A stretch of DNA of 64,000 nucleotides from Arundinibacter roseus (lineage in GTDB: Bacteria; Bacteroidota; Bacteroidia; Cytophagales; Spirosomataceae), in contig NZ_SMJU01000008.1 of assembly GCF_004348825.1 (NCBI RefSeq), positions 124,001 to 188,000 of the forward strand, in the 5' to 3' direction. Position 1 is the stretch's first letter; each line of letters opens with the position of its first letter. The notes below the pieces were generated by a model. It ran no database searches. It was not told the origin of the DNA and saw only the letters and a program-made list of their open reading frames with translations. Shown in pieces: positions 9,247 to 17,159 of this stretch. The position numbers were made by a program, and so were the translations under genes.

Positions 9247-10539
9247 TCAGGATATTGAATAATCCACAACCTGTTCGGTTTGCCGGGCAGGTTGTTTTTT
9301 TATTTCAAAACGAACGATTACAAACGTAATGAGTGATGAAAGTAAAAAGTAAGCTCCCAGAAAATAACTCAGCCAATTTCCCGGTGTAGAAATCCCGAAC
9401 CAATTTCCCATGTAAATCAGAATGCCCAGGCCGAGACCGTTTTTAAGTGCTTCCCACAGCCAAGCATACGGATTACGATCCATCAGCTCCGTGTAGGCAT
9501 AAATTCCAAGCATGATGAACCCGCCACAGAGGACAGCATTTTGGAATCCAATTTGAGCAAGATTGGAAAAGAGGGTGTAAATAAGGAGAAAAGTAAATAA
9601 GAATTGGCACCAAATCCAGACCATCACTCTGCCAGAATGCTGTTGATTGTACTTTTCAAAGTTATGTACATCTTCTATTTTGTATACAGGATATCGTTCC
9701 TCTACATCCGCCGGACGCCACCCGGTAGGCATAAACCAAATGCGCAATTTATCAGTCCAACTTTTGCAGCGGTATGCATCCTGCATCAACAACCACAAAT
9801 GTCCCCAATTTATTTTAATTGGATTCCAGGTACTTACCGGACGGGTAATGCCATACACGGGCGGCTCTTCCGGCAGTTCTTCCTGATAAGTCCCAAATAA
9901 TTTATCCCAAATGATAAAAATCTGTCCGTGGTTTTTGTCAATGTACTGAGGATTGATGGCATGATGTACCCGATGATGCGATGGTGTCACCAGAATTTTT
10001 TCTAAAAAGCCCATTCTGCCAATGTAAGTGGTGTGGTACCAAAACTGCGCAAAAAGATGCAGCGGAGCCACTACGGCAATCACCTGAGCAGGAACTCCAA
10101 CCAAAGCAGCCGGAATCAGAAAAATTGTGAAAATATTAATAATTCCAGAAATACTCTGACGTAAGGCACAGGCCAAATTGAACTCCTCGCTGCTGTGATG
10201 AATCAAATGCCGATTCCATAAAACATTGATTTTATGACTAAGCATATGACCCAAATAACCCGCCAAATCAAGGACAATAAAGGCTATCAGGTATACCCAA
10301 ACCGTAGATTTAATTTCGAAGAATGCCCAATTGGTCACCATCCAACTGTACGTAATGATCGAAATCCCAAGTCCGAGTGCGTCTTTCAGGCTGTTGGTGA
10401 AGCCTGAACTCAGGCTCGAAATCATGTCCATATGTTTGAAGCTATGCCTGAACTTCATCCAACCGTAAAGCTTTTCTGATAAAACGGCAATCAGAAACAC
10501 GGGCATCGCTATTGTCAGAATTTTTGCGTACTGTTCCAT
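9247..10539 (-). CDS. Sterol desaturase / fatty acid hydroxylase family membrane protein
   Basis: A 430-aa integral membrane protein with several hydrophobic segments. The di-iron histidine clusters are HMLSH (about residue 117) and HLIHH (about residue 130) in the first half, and HRVHH (about residue 188) after the central helices. This is the classical fatty-acid-hydroxylase pattern. The extra C-terminal membrane segments and overall length resemble alkylglycerol monooxygenase-like members. It probably hydroxylates a lipid. Its promoter region is shared with the NTF2-like gene and contains a long palindrome. The exact substrate is not determinable. Confidence 0.85.
   Translation of the reverse strand: MEQYAKILTIAMPVFLIAVLSEKLYGWMKFRHSFKHMDMISSLSSGFTNSLKDALGLGISIITYSWMVTNWAFFEIKSTVWVYLIAFIVLDLAGYLGHMLSHKINVLWNRHLIHHSSEEFNLACALRQSISGIINIFTIFLIPAALVGVPAQVIAVVAPLHLFAQFWYHTTYIGRMGFLEKILVTPSHHRVHHAINPQYIDKNHGQIFIIWDKLFGTYQEELPEEPPVYGITRPVSTWNPIKINWGHLWLLMQDAYRCKSWTDKLRIWFMPTGWRPADVEERYPVYKIEDVHNFEKYNQQHSGRVMVWIWCQFLFTFLLIYTLFSNLAQIGFQNAVLCGGFIMLGIYAYTELMDRNPYAWLWEALKNGLGLGILIYMGNWFGISTPGNWLSYFLGAYFLLSSLITFVIVRFEIKKQPARQTEQVVDYSIS
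9267..9301 (+). terminator. Terminator of the sugar kinase, embedded in the end of the converging gene
   Basis: CAACCTG (9267-9273) pairs with CAGGTTG (9288-9294), with an inner CGG/CCG pairing, and is followed by an uninterrupted T run. The hairpin lies inside the last codons of the sterol-desaturase-like gene on the opposite strand. Confidence 0.75.
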
Positions 10540-10578
10540 AAGGTAACCTTGAAGAGGAATTTTATCATTTTTCGGGTA

Positions 10579-10586
10579 TAAATTTG
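10579..10586 (+). promoter_or_regulatory. -7 box (TAAATTTG) for the NTF2-like gene
   Basis: Exact TAnnTTTG match. It overlaps the left arm of the 24-bp palindrome at 10581-10604, so a bound regulator would block it. Confidence 0.5.
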
Positions 10587-10604
10587 CTAAATAGTTAGCA
10601 AATT
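10581..10604. promoter_or_regulatory. 24-bp hyphenated palindrome, likely operator
   Basis: Perfect inverted repeat with 10-bp arms AATTTGCTAA and TTAGCAAATT separated by ATAG. It lies in the 128-bp gap between two divergent genes and overlaps the rightward -7 box. A near-consensus -7 box lies in its right arm on the other strand. The regulator is unknown. Confidence 0.65.
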
Positions 10605-10667
10605 AGCTACAACATCCTCTATTTGAAGTAATGAATTCTCCTGGCAACCCTTAATTTTTTCTATTCG

Positions 10668-11135
10668 ATGACTCCCAACGAAAAACTTCTGACAACTTTT
10701 TACAACGCTTTCCAGCAGAAAGATTACAAAACTATGCAACAATGCTATGCCGAGTCAGCCACTTTTAGTGATGAAGTATTCAGGAATCTTGATACCGTTA
10801 GGGTTCGGGCAATGTGGGAAATGCTGATCAAACGAGGGAAGGATTTACAAATTGAGTTTAAAAACATCGAAGCAAATGAGACCCTTGGAAGCGCCGAATG
10901 GATTGCGACCTACACTTTTTCCAGGTCAAACAGGAAGGTAATTAATCATATTCACGCCAACTTTATGTTTGAAGACGGCAAGATTGTTCATCATGTAGAC
11001 CGTTTCGATTTTTATAAGTGGGCGCGGCAGGCCCTGGGAATCTCCGGACTGTTTTTGGGTTGGTCGCCTTTTTTAAGAAAAAAAGTGCAGAAATCCGCTG
11101 CGGTGGGTTTGACCGAATTTCTGAACAAGAGGTGA
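10668..11135 (+). CDS. NTF2-like (SnoaL-type) nuclear transport factor 2 family protein
   Basis: A 155-aa soluble protein with the NTF2/SnoaL cone fold pattern. The N-terminal helix 'EKLLTTFYNAFQQKDYKTMQQCYAESATFSD' is typical, followed by strands with 'W-I-A-T-Y-T-F' and 'V-I-N-H-I-H-A-N-F-M-F-E-D-G-K-I-V-H-H-V-D-R-F-D'. Members are small enzymes or ligand-binding proteins, often acting on lipids or polyketides. The divergent neighbour is a lipid-hydroxylase-like protein and the two share a palindromic operator region, so a linked role is possible but unproven. Its end converges with the cyclase-like gene, 15 bp away. Confidence 0.75.
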   Translation: MTPNEKLLTTFYNAFQQKDYKTMQQCYAESATFSDEVFRNLDTVRVRAMWEMLIKRGKDLQIEFKNIEANETLGSAEWIATYTFSRSNRKVINHIHANFMFEDGKIVHHVDRFDFYKWARQALGISGLFLGWSPFLRKKVQKSAAVGLTEFLNKR

Positions 11136-11150
11136 ATTTCACCAACCATT

Positions 11151-13136
11151 TTACATCATAACTTTTTCCACCTTTTGGGTAGAGAATACTGCTTTTTTCC
11201 AGAAAAGAAAATGTAGTAACCGATGATAGTAACGAGGATAGATTGTAATCGGTTTTTGAGAACTAGATTTTTGGTTGTTCAATTCTATAATTTCGTGTAA
11301 CTCATGGAGATTCTCCCGTAAAACTGCCTCCGTTTTGATTGATTGCTGAACAAGTTTGTGATTAACTGAGGGGCTAAAATCAATTTTGCTCTTTCTAAAC
11401 AATATTTTCTTTGGCAAGAATTCTTTCATAGCAAACCGCAGGGGTCCACGGCCAAAGCCTTCATAAAATTTCAGCTCGGTTGGAATAAACAAACACAGTT
11501 CAATCAACCGTTTGTCGAAAAAAGGATGGCACATTTGAATTTGGTAAGCGGCTCCTAGAACATCGTATTGCTCCTCTATTTCGCTCATCATTTGGTAAAG
11601 CATTCCTTTTTTTATGAGCAGCTTTGTGGTGGGGTTCGATTCCGTAGCCTCTTTCATGAAAGGCAGGCATTTTGACCACAGGCTTTTTTTGAGCATAAAC
11701 TCCTGATTTTCTCCACTTTGATCCTTTTTTTGAAGAGCATTTTCTGCCAATAGTCGACTAATGACTAGTGGTGAAAAATTAAATTCAAGAAGTAACACTT
11801 TAACCAACAGCACAAGAGATACCGGGACGTTATGGTTTTTCCGGAGTTTTCTCCAAACGACACCAAGCGTGCCTTTCTGATACTTTTTTTCTCCTTTTAC
11901 TTTCCCAAATTTTTCCTGATAATCCTGTTTATTGTGGCTTTTACTAAGTAATTGTGCTGCGGTTTTCCAATCTTTTTTCTGAATTGCTTCGTCAATGCAT
12001 TCCATCCCGTAGCCAACTACCGTATCACCGTCACTTCCGGTCAGAAGTACCCGGCTTTTGACGCTGTTTACCTCTTTCAGAAGGGGTTTAAAATGCGAGT
12101 ATGTAATGGAAAACATCTCGGGCATATCCGTCAATCGGGCAATTGCTGCCAAATCATCATAAAAAGACTTATCAGCCTTTATCTCTGCATGCTCCACCGA
12201 ATGCAACTCCAAGAAAGACGCAACGAACTCTTTTTCAGAGGTTTCTTCCAGTTCAGTATCTAAGTAGTAGGTGTCAAGTATCCGCCCTTCAGCGTGTAGT
12301 TTTGTAGCAGCAACCGCCGCGACGGATGATGAATCCAACCCACCACTTAAAAATGAACTAACCTGAAACGGTGTGCGGATTCGGCAGTGAACGGCTTCCA
12401 GAAAAATCTCCCTGAATGCAGTCAGATATTCTTCGGAGGTTTGGAATGCATATTTTGACGGATTTATTTCCCAGTACATTTTTTCCTCAACATCCTTTTT
12501 ATCGACGCGTAAACTATGCGCCGGAGGAAGACTCAACACATCTTTGAAGAAAGTATTCCGCTGATAAATCGGGAATTGTCCCCAATGACAAAGGTAGGTA
12601 GCAATGCGCTGTTCGTCAGGTGCTTTATCAAGATTTCCAAACGCCCAAAGTGCTTTAATTTCAGAGGCAAATAGAAAATATTTTCCGGGAACGAAGTGGT
12701 AAAATAGCGGCCGAATACCCGAATGATCGCGGGCACAGAAGAGCGTTTGCGTACCTGAATCCCACACCACAAAAGCAAAATCTCCTATCAAATGTTGCAC
12801 ACAATCCGTAGACCATTTTTGATAAGCAGCCAAAACCAACTCGCTATCCGGGATGCCGTCTTTTTCGGCAAGTCCAAGTGCCTCGATCAATTCTTTTCGA
12901 TTGTCAATACGAGCATCTGCCACGAGCGTAATTCCCGCATCATTTGTGAGCGGTTGGGCTTCATTGAACGACTCGAAGGTTACGTTCAGATGCAGATACA
13001 CAAAACCAGCGGAGGGTTGATCCAGAAACTGAATTCCATCCGTACCCCGATGCGCCATTTTTTCTGACATCTGACTAAGCAGTCCGGCAGGAATCGACTG
13101 ATTGTCCCACCGAACCATTCCCGCAATACCGCTCAT
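11151..13136 (-). CDS. Asparagine-synthase-related protein resembling lasso-peptide isopeptide cyclases
   Basis: A 661-aa protein. Residues 1-200 form a class-II glutamine-amidotransferase-like domain, but the nucleophile Cys2 is Ser (MSGIAG), so glutaminase activity is unlikely. The C-terminal half is an AsnB-type ATP-pyrophosphatase: PP-loop SGGLDSSS at residues 264-271, then 'LLTGSDGDTVVGYG', then a late block 'HPFFDKRLIELCL' and 'GPLRFAMKEFLPKKILFRKSKIDFSP' ending near residue 589. The last block, with R..K.D.SP, resembles lasso cyclases, which adenylate an Asp/Glu side chain and close a macrolactam. It starts 12 bp after the lipoprotein gene and is the last gene of the curli operon, whose second gene is a lasso-leader peptide. 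Alternative: an asparagine-synthase-like amidase of another pathway. The family is firm; the cyclase role is inferred. Confidence 0.75.
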   Translation of the reverse strand: MSGIAGMVRWDNQSIPAGLLSQMSEKMAHRGTDGIQFLDQPSAGFVYLHLNVTFESFNEAQPLTNDAGITLVADARIDNRKELIEALGLAEKDGIPDSELVLAAYQKWSTDCVQHLIGDFAFVVWDSGTQTLFCARDHSGIRPLFYHFVPGKYFLFASEIKALWAFGNLDKAPDEQRIATYLCHWGQFPIYQRNTFFKDVLSLPPAHSLRVDKKDVEEKMYWEINPSKYAFQTSEEYLTAFREIFLEAVHCRIRTPFQVSSFLSGGLDSSSVAAVAATKLHAEGRILDTYYLDTELEETSEKEFVASFLELHSVEHAEIKADKSFYDDLAAIARLTDMPEMFSITYSHFKPLLKEVNSVKSRVLLTGSDGDTVVGYGMECIDEAIQKKDWKTAAQLLSKSHNKQDYQEKFGKVKGEKKYQKGTLGVVWRKLRKNHNVPVSLVLLVKVLLLEFNFSPLVISRLLAENALQKKDQSGENQEFMLKKSLWSKCLPFMKEATESNPTTKLLIKKGMLYQMMSEIEEQYDVLGAAYQIQMCHPFFDKRLIELCLFIPTELKFYEGFGRGPLRFAMKEFLPKKILFRKSKIDFSPSVNHKLVQQSIKTEAVLRENLHELHEIIELNNQKSSSQKPITIYPRYYHRLLHFLFWKKAVFSTQKVEKVMM

Positions 13137-13148
13137 AGGAATAGCTGA

Positions 13149-14675
13149 TTAGGGTTGCTGACGATAAGTTCCCATTTCTGCGTTTTCAAATAGTCGGGTA
13201 CGACCACGTCCATTGCTATCGGTAACCCAAATGTTTCTGGGGGAGACCCCGTCATTATTGGTGTTGGTAAAGATTATGGTTCGACCGGTGGGTGAGTAAC
13301 GGGGTTCCAGGTCATTGGTGCCCGGCGATTTTTCGGAAGTATTAATAACCGATCCGGTATTGATTGCCGATAGATCCTGCACAGTCCGATCAAATAAATT
13401 CATGAGGAAAATCCGGGCATCAAGCTGACGGCCTTCCTCGTTGGTAAACGTACCAATATCTCTCGAATACAGGATTTGCGTTCCTTCAATGGAAAATACG
13501 GGATTTCCAGTGCGTGTTGCTGATTGCAATACGGTATTCATCTCCCCATGGGGCTGAATGAGCACTAGTTCATTATCGTACAACGTTTGTCCGGTGGTTC
13601 GGGCAATAATGGTTTTGGTGGCTTCATTCCAATCGCAACCCGCAAATAACCGCCCGGCGGGAGCCGTGGCCACAACGGCAAGTCCTGTGCCATCCGTATT
13701 AATTGAGTATAATCGATTGTTTGATGGGTAGATAATCTTCGATCCGTTGTAGGCCCACGTAAATGACAAATCGAGTGGAGAAAGCCCCGAAACAGGGACG
13801 GAAGTCACCTTCCGCAGGTTTCTGCCATCCCGGTTCATGAGGTAAATCTGCGTGGTTGTGGCTCTGTTGGAAATAAAGGCAATTTGTTCCCGATTAGGAC
13901 TCACAATTGGTCTCCAATTGCTTCCGGTTGTTGTAAGCTGTACCTGTTTGTCAGCAGTATTGGCCGAAAAAATTTGATAAAGTCCTTCCGTTTCCCGGCT
14001 AAACACGTAGGTTAATGCGGGAAATGAAGGTGTTACAAAAGACCATGTTTCACTAAAAACCGCCTCGCTCTTATCTCTTGCCACCACCTGCCAGTAGTAT
14101 CGCTTGCTGTATTCCAGGTTGGAAACATAAAGAGAGTCATTTTTAAAACCAGAAATATAGGCTGTATCCGGTGCAGTACCTTCGCTATACAGGTACACGT
14201 CATAGGTTAACGTATCCCGGTCAGGATCAGAAGCCGTCCATGAAAGCAACAAACTATCAACCACCGCAACTGTACTTCGATTTTCCGGAGTTACACGCAA
14301 CGGGCGCGTCGGGGCACGATTGGTTTTTAAGTCTTCCGACATGTATAGCGTTACGTTGGGATTCCATGTATCGGTAATCTCAACGGTAACATATTCATTA
14401 TAAAGAGCTTCTTTCGTGGCGGTTATAGTATATTTCCCTACCGTTAGGCTGTCAAAAAAGAACGTCCCTGAGGTGTCAGTTTCAAGGCTTCTTCCCGATG
14501 GATTGAGTCGAATGAGGACTTCTCCCAGCGCTTTTTTTGTAGAATTGTCAATTACTTTTCCGCTGATTTTTCCGAAGGTCTTGGGAGTAACAAAAATCTC
14601 TTCGGAACAGGATAGCAGCCAAATGGAGGATAAAACGATCAGAAAAGAGGCTAAATACTTAACTTTTAGTAACAT
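13149..14675 (-). CDS. Curli-operon lipoprotein with CarboxypepD_reg, Fn3 and TolB-like propeller domains
   Basis: A 508-aa protein with a lipoprotein signal (lipobox LLSC, Cys23). Residues about 38-115 are a carboxypeptidase-regulatory-like beta-sandwich ('G-K-I-S-G-K-V-I-D-N-S-T-K-K-A-L-G'). Residues about 125-220 are fibronectin-type-III-like ('L-L-L-S-W-T-A-S-D-P-D', 'Y-Y-W-Q-V-V-A-R-D'). Residues about 225-500 are WD40/PD40 blades as in TolB ('REQIAFISNRATTTQIYLMN', 'G-R-T-I-I-F-T-N-T-N'). It is encoded 51 bp after csgG and 12 bp before the cyclase-like gene, so it is probably an envelope accessory of this curli system. No E. coli curli counterpart exists. Binding rather than catalysis is likely. 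Confidence 0.75.
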   Translation of the reverse strand: MLLKVKYLASFLIVLSSIWLLSCSEEIFVTPKTFGKISGKVIDNSTKKALGEVLIRLNPSGRSLETDTSGTFFFDSLTVGKYTITATKEALYNEYVTVEITDTWNPNVTLYMSEDLKTNRAPTRPLRVTPENRSTVAVVDSLLLSWTASDPDRDTLTYDVYLYSEGTAPDTAYISGFKNDSLYVSNLEYSKRYYWQVVARDKSEAVFSETWSFVTPSFPALTYVFSRETEGLYQIFSANTADKQVQLTTTGSNWRPIVSPNREQIAFISNRATTTQIYLMNRDGRNLRKVTSVPVSGLSPLDLSFTWAYNGSKIIYPSNNRLYSINTDGTGLAVVATAPAGRLFAGCDWNEATKTIIARTTGQTLYDNELVLIQPHGEMNTVLQSATRTGNPVFSIEGTQILYSRDIGTFTNEEGRQLDARIFLMNLFDRTVQDLSAINTGSVINTSEKSPGTNDLEPRYSPTGRTIIFTNTNNDGVSPRNIWVTDSNGRGRTRLFENAEMGTYRQQP

Positions 14676-14726
14676 ATAAATAAATAAAAAGAGTCACGGG
14701 TAGATTTTAGAAAAAGACCAGGGAAA

Positions 14727-16151
14727 TCAATTGGCTGGTAAAGGCAATACCCTTTTTCGGGAGGCTTTCCCGATGTAAATAGCAGTACCAACGGAAACCC
14801 TCAGGAAGGAATCATTAAGCTGACCGTTCTTGACGCCGTCGACCATGTCAGTAGTCATCCAATAGTAGTCCATCATCGCCCGCAGGCCAAGGTATTTGGT
14901 CAGGCTGACTTCCAAACCGGCTCCGGCCTTGGCAAAGTGAAAGGTTTTGGTGTCGGCAGAAAAATCGTTTAGAGGAGAGACTTGCGAGATTCCGGCACCA
15001 GCGGTCAGGAAAGGCGAGTATTTCTGAAAAGGTAAAGCCATGTAAACCACCGACAAATCTGCATTCCGCCAATTTCGTTTGAGGGTAAAGGTTCTATCAG
15101 AGGTAGAAGTAGAAAAAGAACTTCTGAATCCGTTGGCTATCAAGCCCCAATTCGGTGTCAGCTGTGCGTTCAGCTGAACTCCCCCACCGGGCTGCCAGCT
15201 TGGCACCTGATAATCGCCTTGAAGTTTGAAGGCAGAAGCGTAGGGCATGAGGCTAATGCGGGGACGTTCGACCGCATTGTCAATGCCGTACACATCCGTT
15301 AGTGCCATCAGCTTTTTCTCTTCTTCATAAAGTTTGATTTGCTCTTTTGTGCGGGTAGAGTCGGCATCAGCGGCTGCCCATAATCCATCTTTTATTCCTT
15401 CCAAAACCATCGCATGCACGGCTTTTTCTATTGCTTCAGTAACAGCCATTTGGGAAGGCTCATTGGTAGTAAAGCCCGTTTCAGCTTCCAGGATACGCTT
15501 AAAGCGTACGTAACGGAACAAACTGGCATTGACGGATTGTGACAAAATCGTCTTCGACGAATACACCGTTTTCAGGATTTTACCCGACCGCGTAGCGATT
15601 GCCCGCAGGTAAACCGTCACGCGGTCCTGCCGATATTCCGTAGACCCACCGGCACCAAAGTAACGCAACCCTGCACCACCGGTAATAATGTTGGCATCAT
15701 AGGACACAATGCCGCCTTCCAGGATCATGCCGGCAAAAAGAAGCGGAGGTAATACATCATTTTCGGCTTTATTGTACTGTGACATACTCGAACGAATGAT
15801 CTTACGCTCGTTAAGTAGATTACTCACATTTTCGCGCTCAATGTTCAAAAACCATTTGCTGTCTTCCATGGCTTTGAGCAAAATATTGGTAGCACCCTGC
15901 GTGACGGCCGTAGACCAACTCGCATTATCGGAGGGCTTGTATTGCCCCGTTTGATCACGAAATTTATAGACCGCCGTAGCGAGTGCTTCTTTGGGAGCCG
16001 GAAGGCTTCGCAGTTCTTCCGAAAACGTAGTTTCCTCTCCGAGCCGGGCCTGTTCTAGTTTGGTAGGTTGGTGAAAATACGCTCTACATCCATAAAGCAT
16101 AAGACCCACCACGAGCAGGCAACCCTTCAAGAGGTGATTGGTAATTTGCAT
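14727..16151 (-). CDS. csgG: CsgG curli secretion channel lipoprotein fused to an outer-membrane beta-barrel domain
   Basis: The start was taken at 16151, giving 474 aa with a clean lipoprotein signal (LYGC, Cys22). A longer frame begins at 16337 inside csgF and lacks a sensible N-terminus. The first 260 or so residues match CsgG: 'A-V-Y-K-F-R-D-Q-T-G-Q-Y-K', 'W-F-L-N-I-E-R-E-N-V-S-N-L-L-N-E-R', 'LEGGIVSYDANIITGG' and 'D-R-V-T-V-Y-L-R-A-I'. CsgG forms the nonameric outer-membrane pore that exports curlin subunits. After a linker, residues from about 285 to the end look like an OmpA/OmpW-type small barrel ('PRISLMPYASAF', 'PFLTAGAGIS', 'D-S-F-L-R-V-S-V-G-T-A-I-Y-I'). E. coli CsgG is about 260-280 aa and lacks this. 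The csgF gene is 46 bp upstream. Confidence 0.9.
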   Translation of the reverse strand: MQITNHLLKGCLLVVGLMLYGCRAYFHQPTKLEQARLGEETTFSEELRSLPAPKEALATAVYKFRDQTGQYKPSDNASWSTAVTQGATNILLKAMEDSKWFLNIERENVSNLLNERKIIRSSMSQYNKAENDVLPPLLFAGMILEGGIVSYDANIITGGAGLRYFGAGGSTEYRQDRVTVYLRAIATRSGKILKTVYSSKTILSQSVNASLFRYVRFKRILEAETGFTTNEPSQMAVTEAIEKAVHAMVLEGIKDGLWAAADADSTRTKEQIKLYEEEKKLMALTDVYGIDNAVERPRISLMPYASAFKLQGDYQVPSWQPGGGVQLNAQLTPNWGLIANGFRSSFSTSTSDRTFTLKRNWRNADLSVVYMALPFQKYSPFLTAGAGISQVSPLNDFSADTKTFHFAKAGAGLEVSLTKYLGLRAMMDYYWMTTDMVDGVKNGQLNDSFLRVSVGTAIYIGKASRKRVLPLPAN

Positions 16152-16197
16152 AAATTGAAAACAAAAATTATACTTAAAAAAGAAGGTGAAGTAAGGG

Positions 16198-16626
16198 TCA
16201 GAAGTATGGCACAGTAACGGTGGTTTCCCCTCCCTGCCCATCCACAATCCGGATGTTAATACCATCAGCAGCATTGGTGATATCGACCCGAAGATCGCCG
16301 TATTGATACGTTCCCGGGGTAAGTGTTTCCTCACCAAACTGCGAGCTTAGCAATTGGGAAGAAATCCGGCTTAGAAGCTGCCGGCTCAGGGTTTCTGAAA
16401 AGTTATCCAAAGAGCTCGTAGAGCTAAAGCTGGACCTTGCCCCGGTAGAGGTAAGTGCGTTGGGGTCTTTGGTTTTGTCCTGCGCCTGCGCCGAACTCTG
16501 CAACCACTGATAGTTAAAAGTCTGACCGCCAAAAGCTGGGTTTTGGGGACGATAGAGTAAAGCCTGTGCGTGTGTATAGTACGTTCCTGTAAGCAGGAGA
16601 AAGGCAAGAAGTAAGGTTTGTTTCAT
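16198..16626 (-). CDS. csgF: CsgF curli assembly protein
   Basis: A 142-aa protein with a Sec signal peptide ending around residue 20 (THA-Q). The mature start 'LLYRPQNPAFGG' followed by 'W-L-Q-S-S-A-Q-A-Q-D' matches the CsgF N-terminal segment that inserts into the CsgG pore and carries the conserved N-P-x-F-G-G and SAQAQ motifs. CsgF couples the pore to the nucleator at the cell surface. It sits between csgE (24 bp away) and csgG, the usual E-F-G order. The middle is Ser/Thr-rich and the end is beta-rich. Confidence 0.92.
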   Translation of the reverse strand: MKQTLLLAFLLLTGTYYTHAQALLYRPQNPAFGGQTFNYQWLQSSAQAQDKTKDPNALTSTGARSSFSSTSSLDNFSETLSRQLLSRISSQLLSSQFGEETLTPGTYQYGDLRVDITNAADGINIRIVDGQGGETTVTVPYF

Positions 16627-16649
16627 GGGTTAAGTAGACTTTGAAACGG

Positions 16650-17159
16650 TTAAAAAATCCCCGTTCCTTTCTGATCATCGCTTCCTAATTGTTGTTGAAA
16701 TTCCTGAAAATTAATTACGTATTGAGCAAGGCTTGCCGCTGCGTCTTCGGCGAGGAGTTCAATCACTCCCAAACGGGGTTGTAAAAACTGCTGCCAAATC
16801 ATGATATCGTTGACCGTCAGCGAAACGATGCTCGAAATACCCTGAGCGGGTTGTTCGTCAATCGTGATTGTGAGCTCTTCCCCAATGTTTTGAATGGCAT
16901 CGGGCGAAAAATAGGTGGTGTCCGTTTGTACGACGAGCCACTGCTGATAAAAAAATTCGTAAAAATCCCGTCCGTTTTTTGTCCGGGTATTGTCCAATAG
17001 AAAACCTGCGGACGACTCCACCTGCATGCTGATTTCGACGGGTACAAACGCCGTTTCATCGTAGGCTTCCTCCACACTTTGTGCGTAGCAAAACCCCGAT
17101 GTAAAAAGACAGGCCGTAAAAAACAGGAGCCGGAGGAAAAGTCGCTTACTGTTTACCAT
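16650..17159 (-). CDS. csgE: CsgE periplasmic curli export factor
   Basis: A 169-aa protein with a signal peptide (cleavage near CYA-Q, residue 26). The mature part contains the CsgE hallmark 'G-F-L-L-D-N-T-R-T-K-N-G-R-D-F-Y-E-F-F-Y-Q-Q-W' and later 'L-T-I-T-I-D-E-Q-P'. In E. coli a CsgE nonamer caps the periplasmic side of CsgG and selects curlin substrates. The start overlaps the end of the preceding small curlin-like gene by 14 bp, so the two are translationally linked. The length is slightly above E. coli CsgE because of a Gln-rich C-terminus. Confidence 0.9.
   Translation of the reverse strand: MVNSKRLFLRLLFFTACLFTSGFCYAQSVEEAYDETAFVPVEISMQVESSAGFLLDNTRTKNGRDFYEFFYQQWLVVQTDTTYFSPDAIQNIGEELTITIDEQPAQGISSIVSLTVNDIMIWQQFLQPRLGVIELLAEDAAASLAQYVINFQEFQQQLGSDDQKGTGIF

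Noticed and set aside
16152-16337. N-terminal extension of CsgG
   Set aside because: It overlaps the end of csgF and carries no signal; the start at 16151 gives a proper lipoprotein signal.
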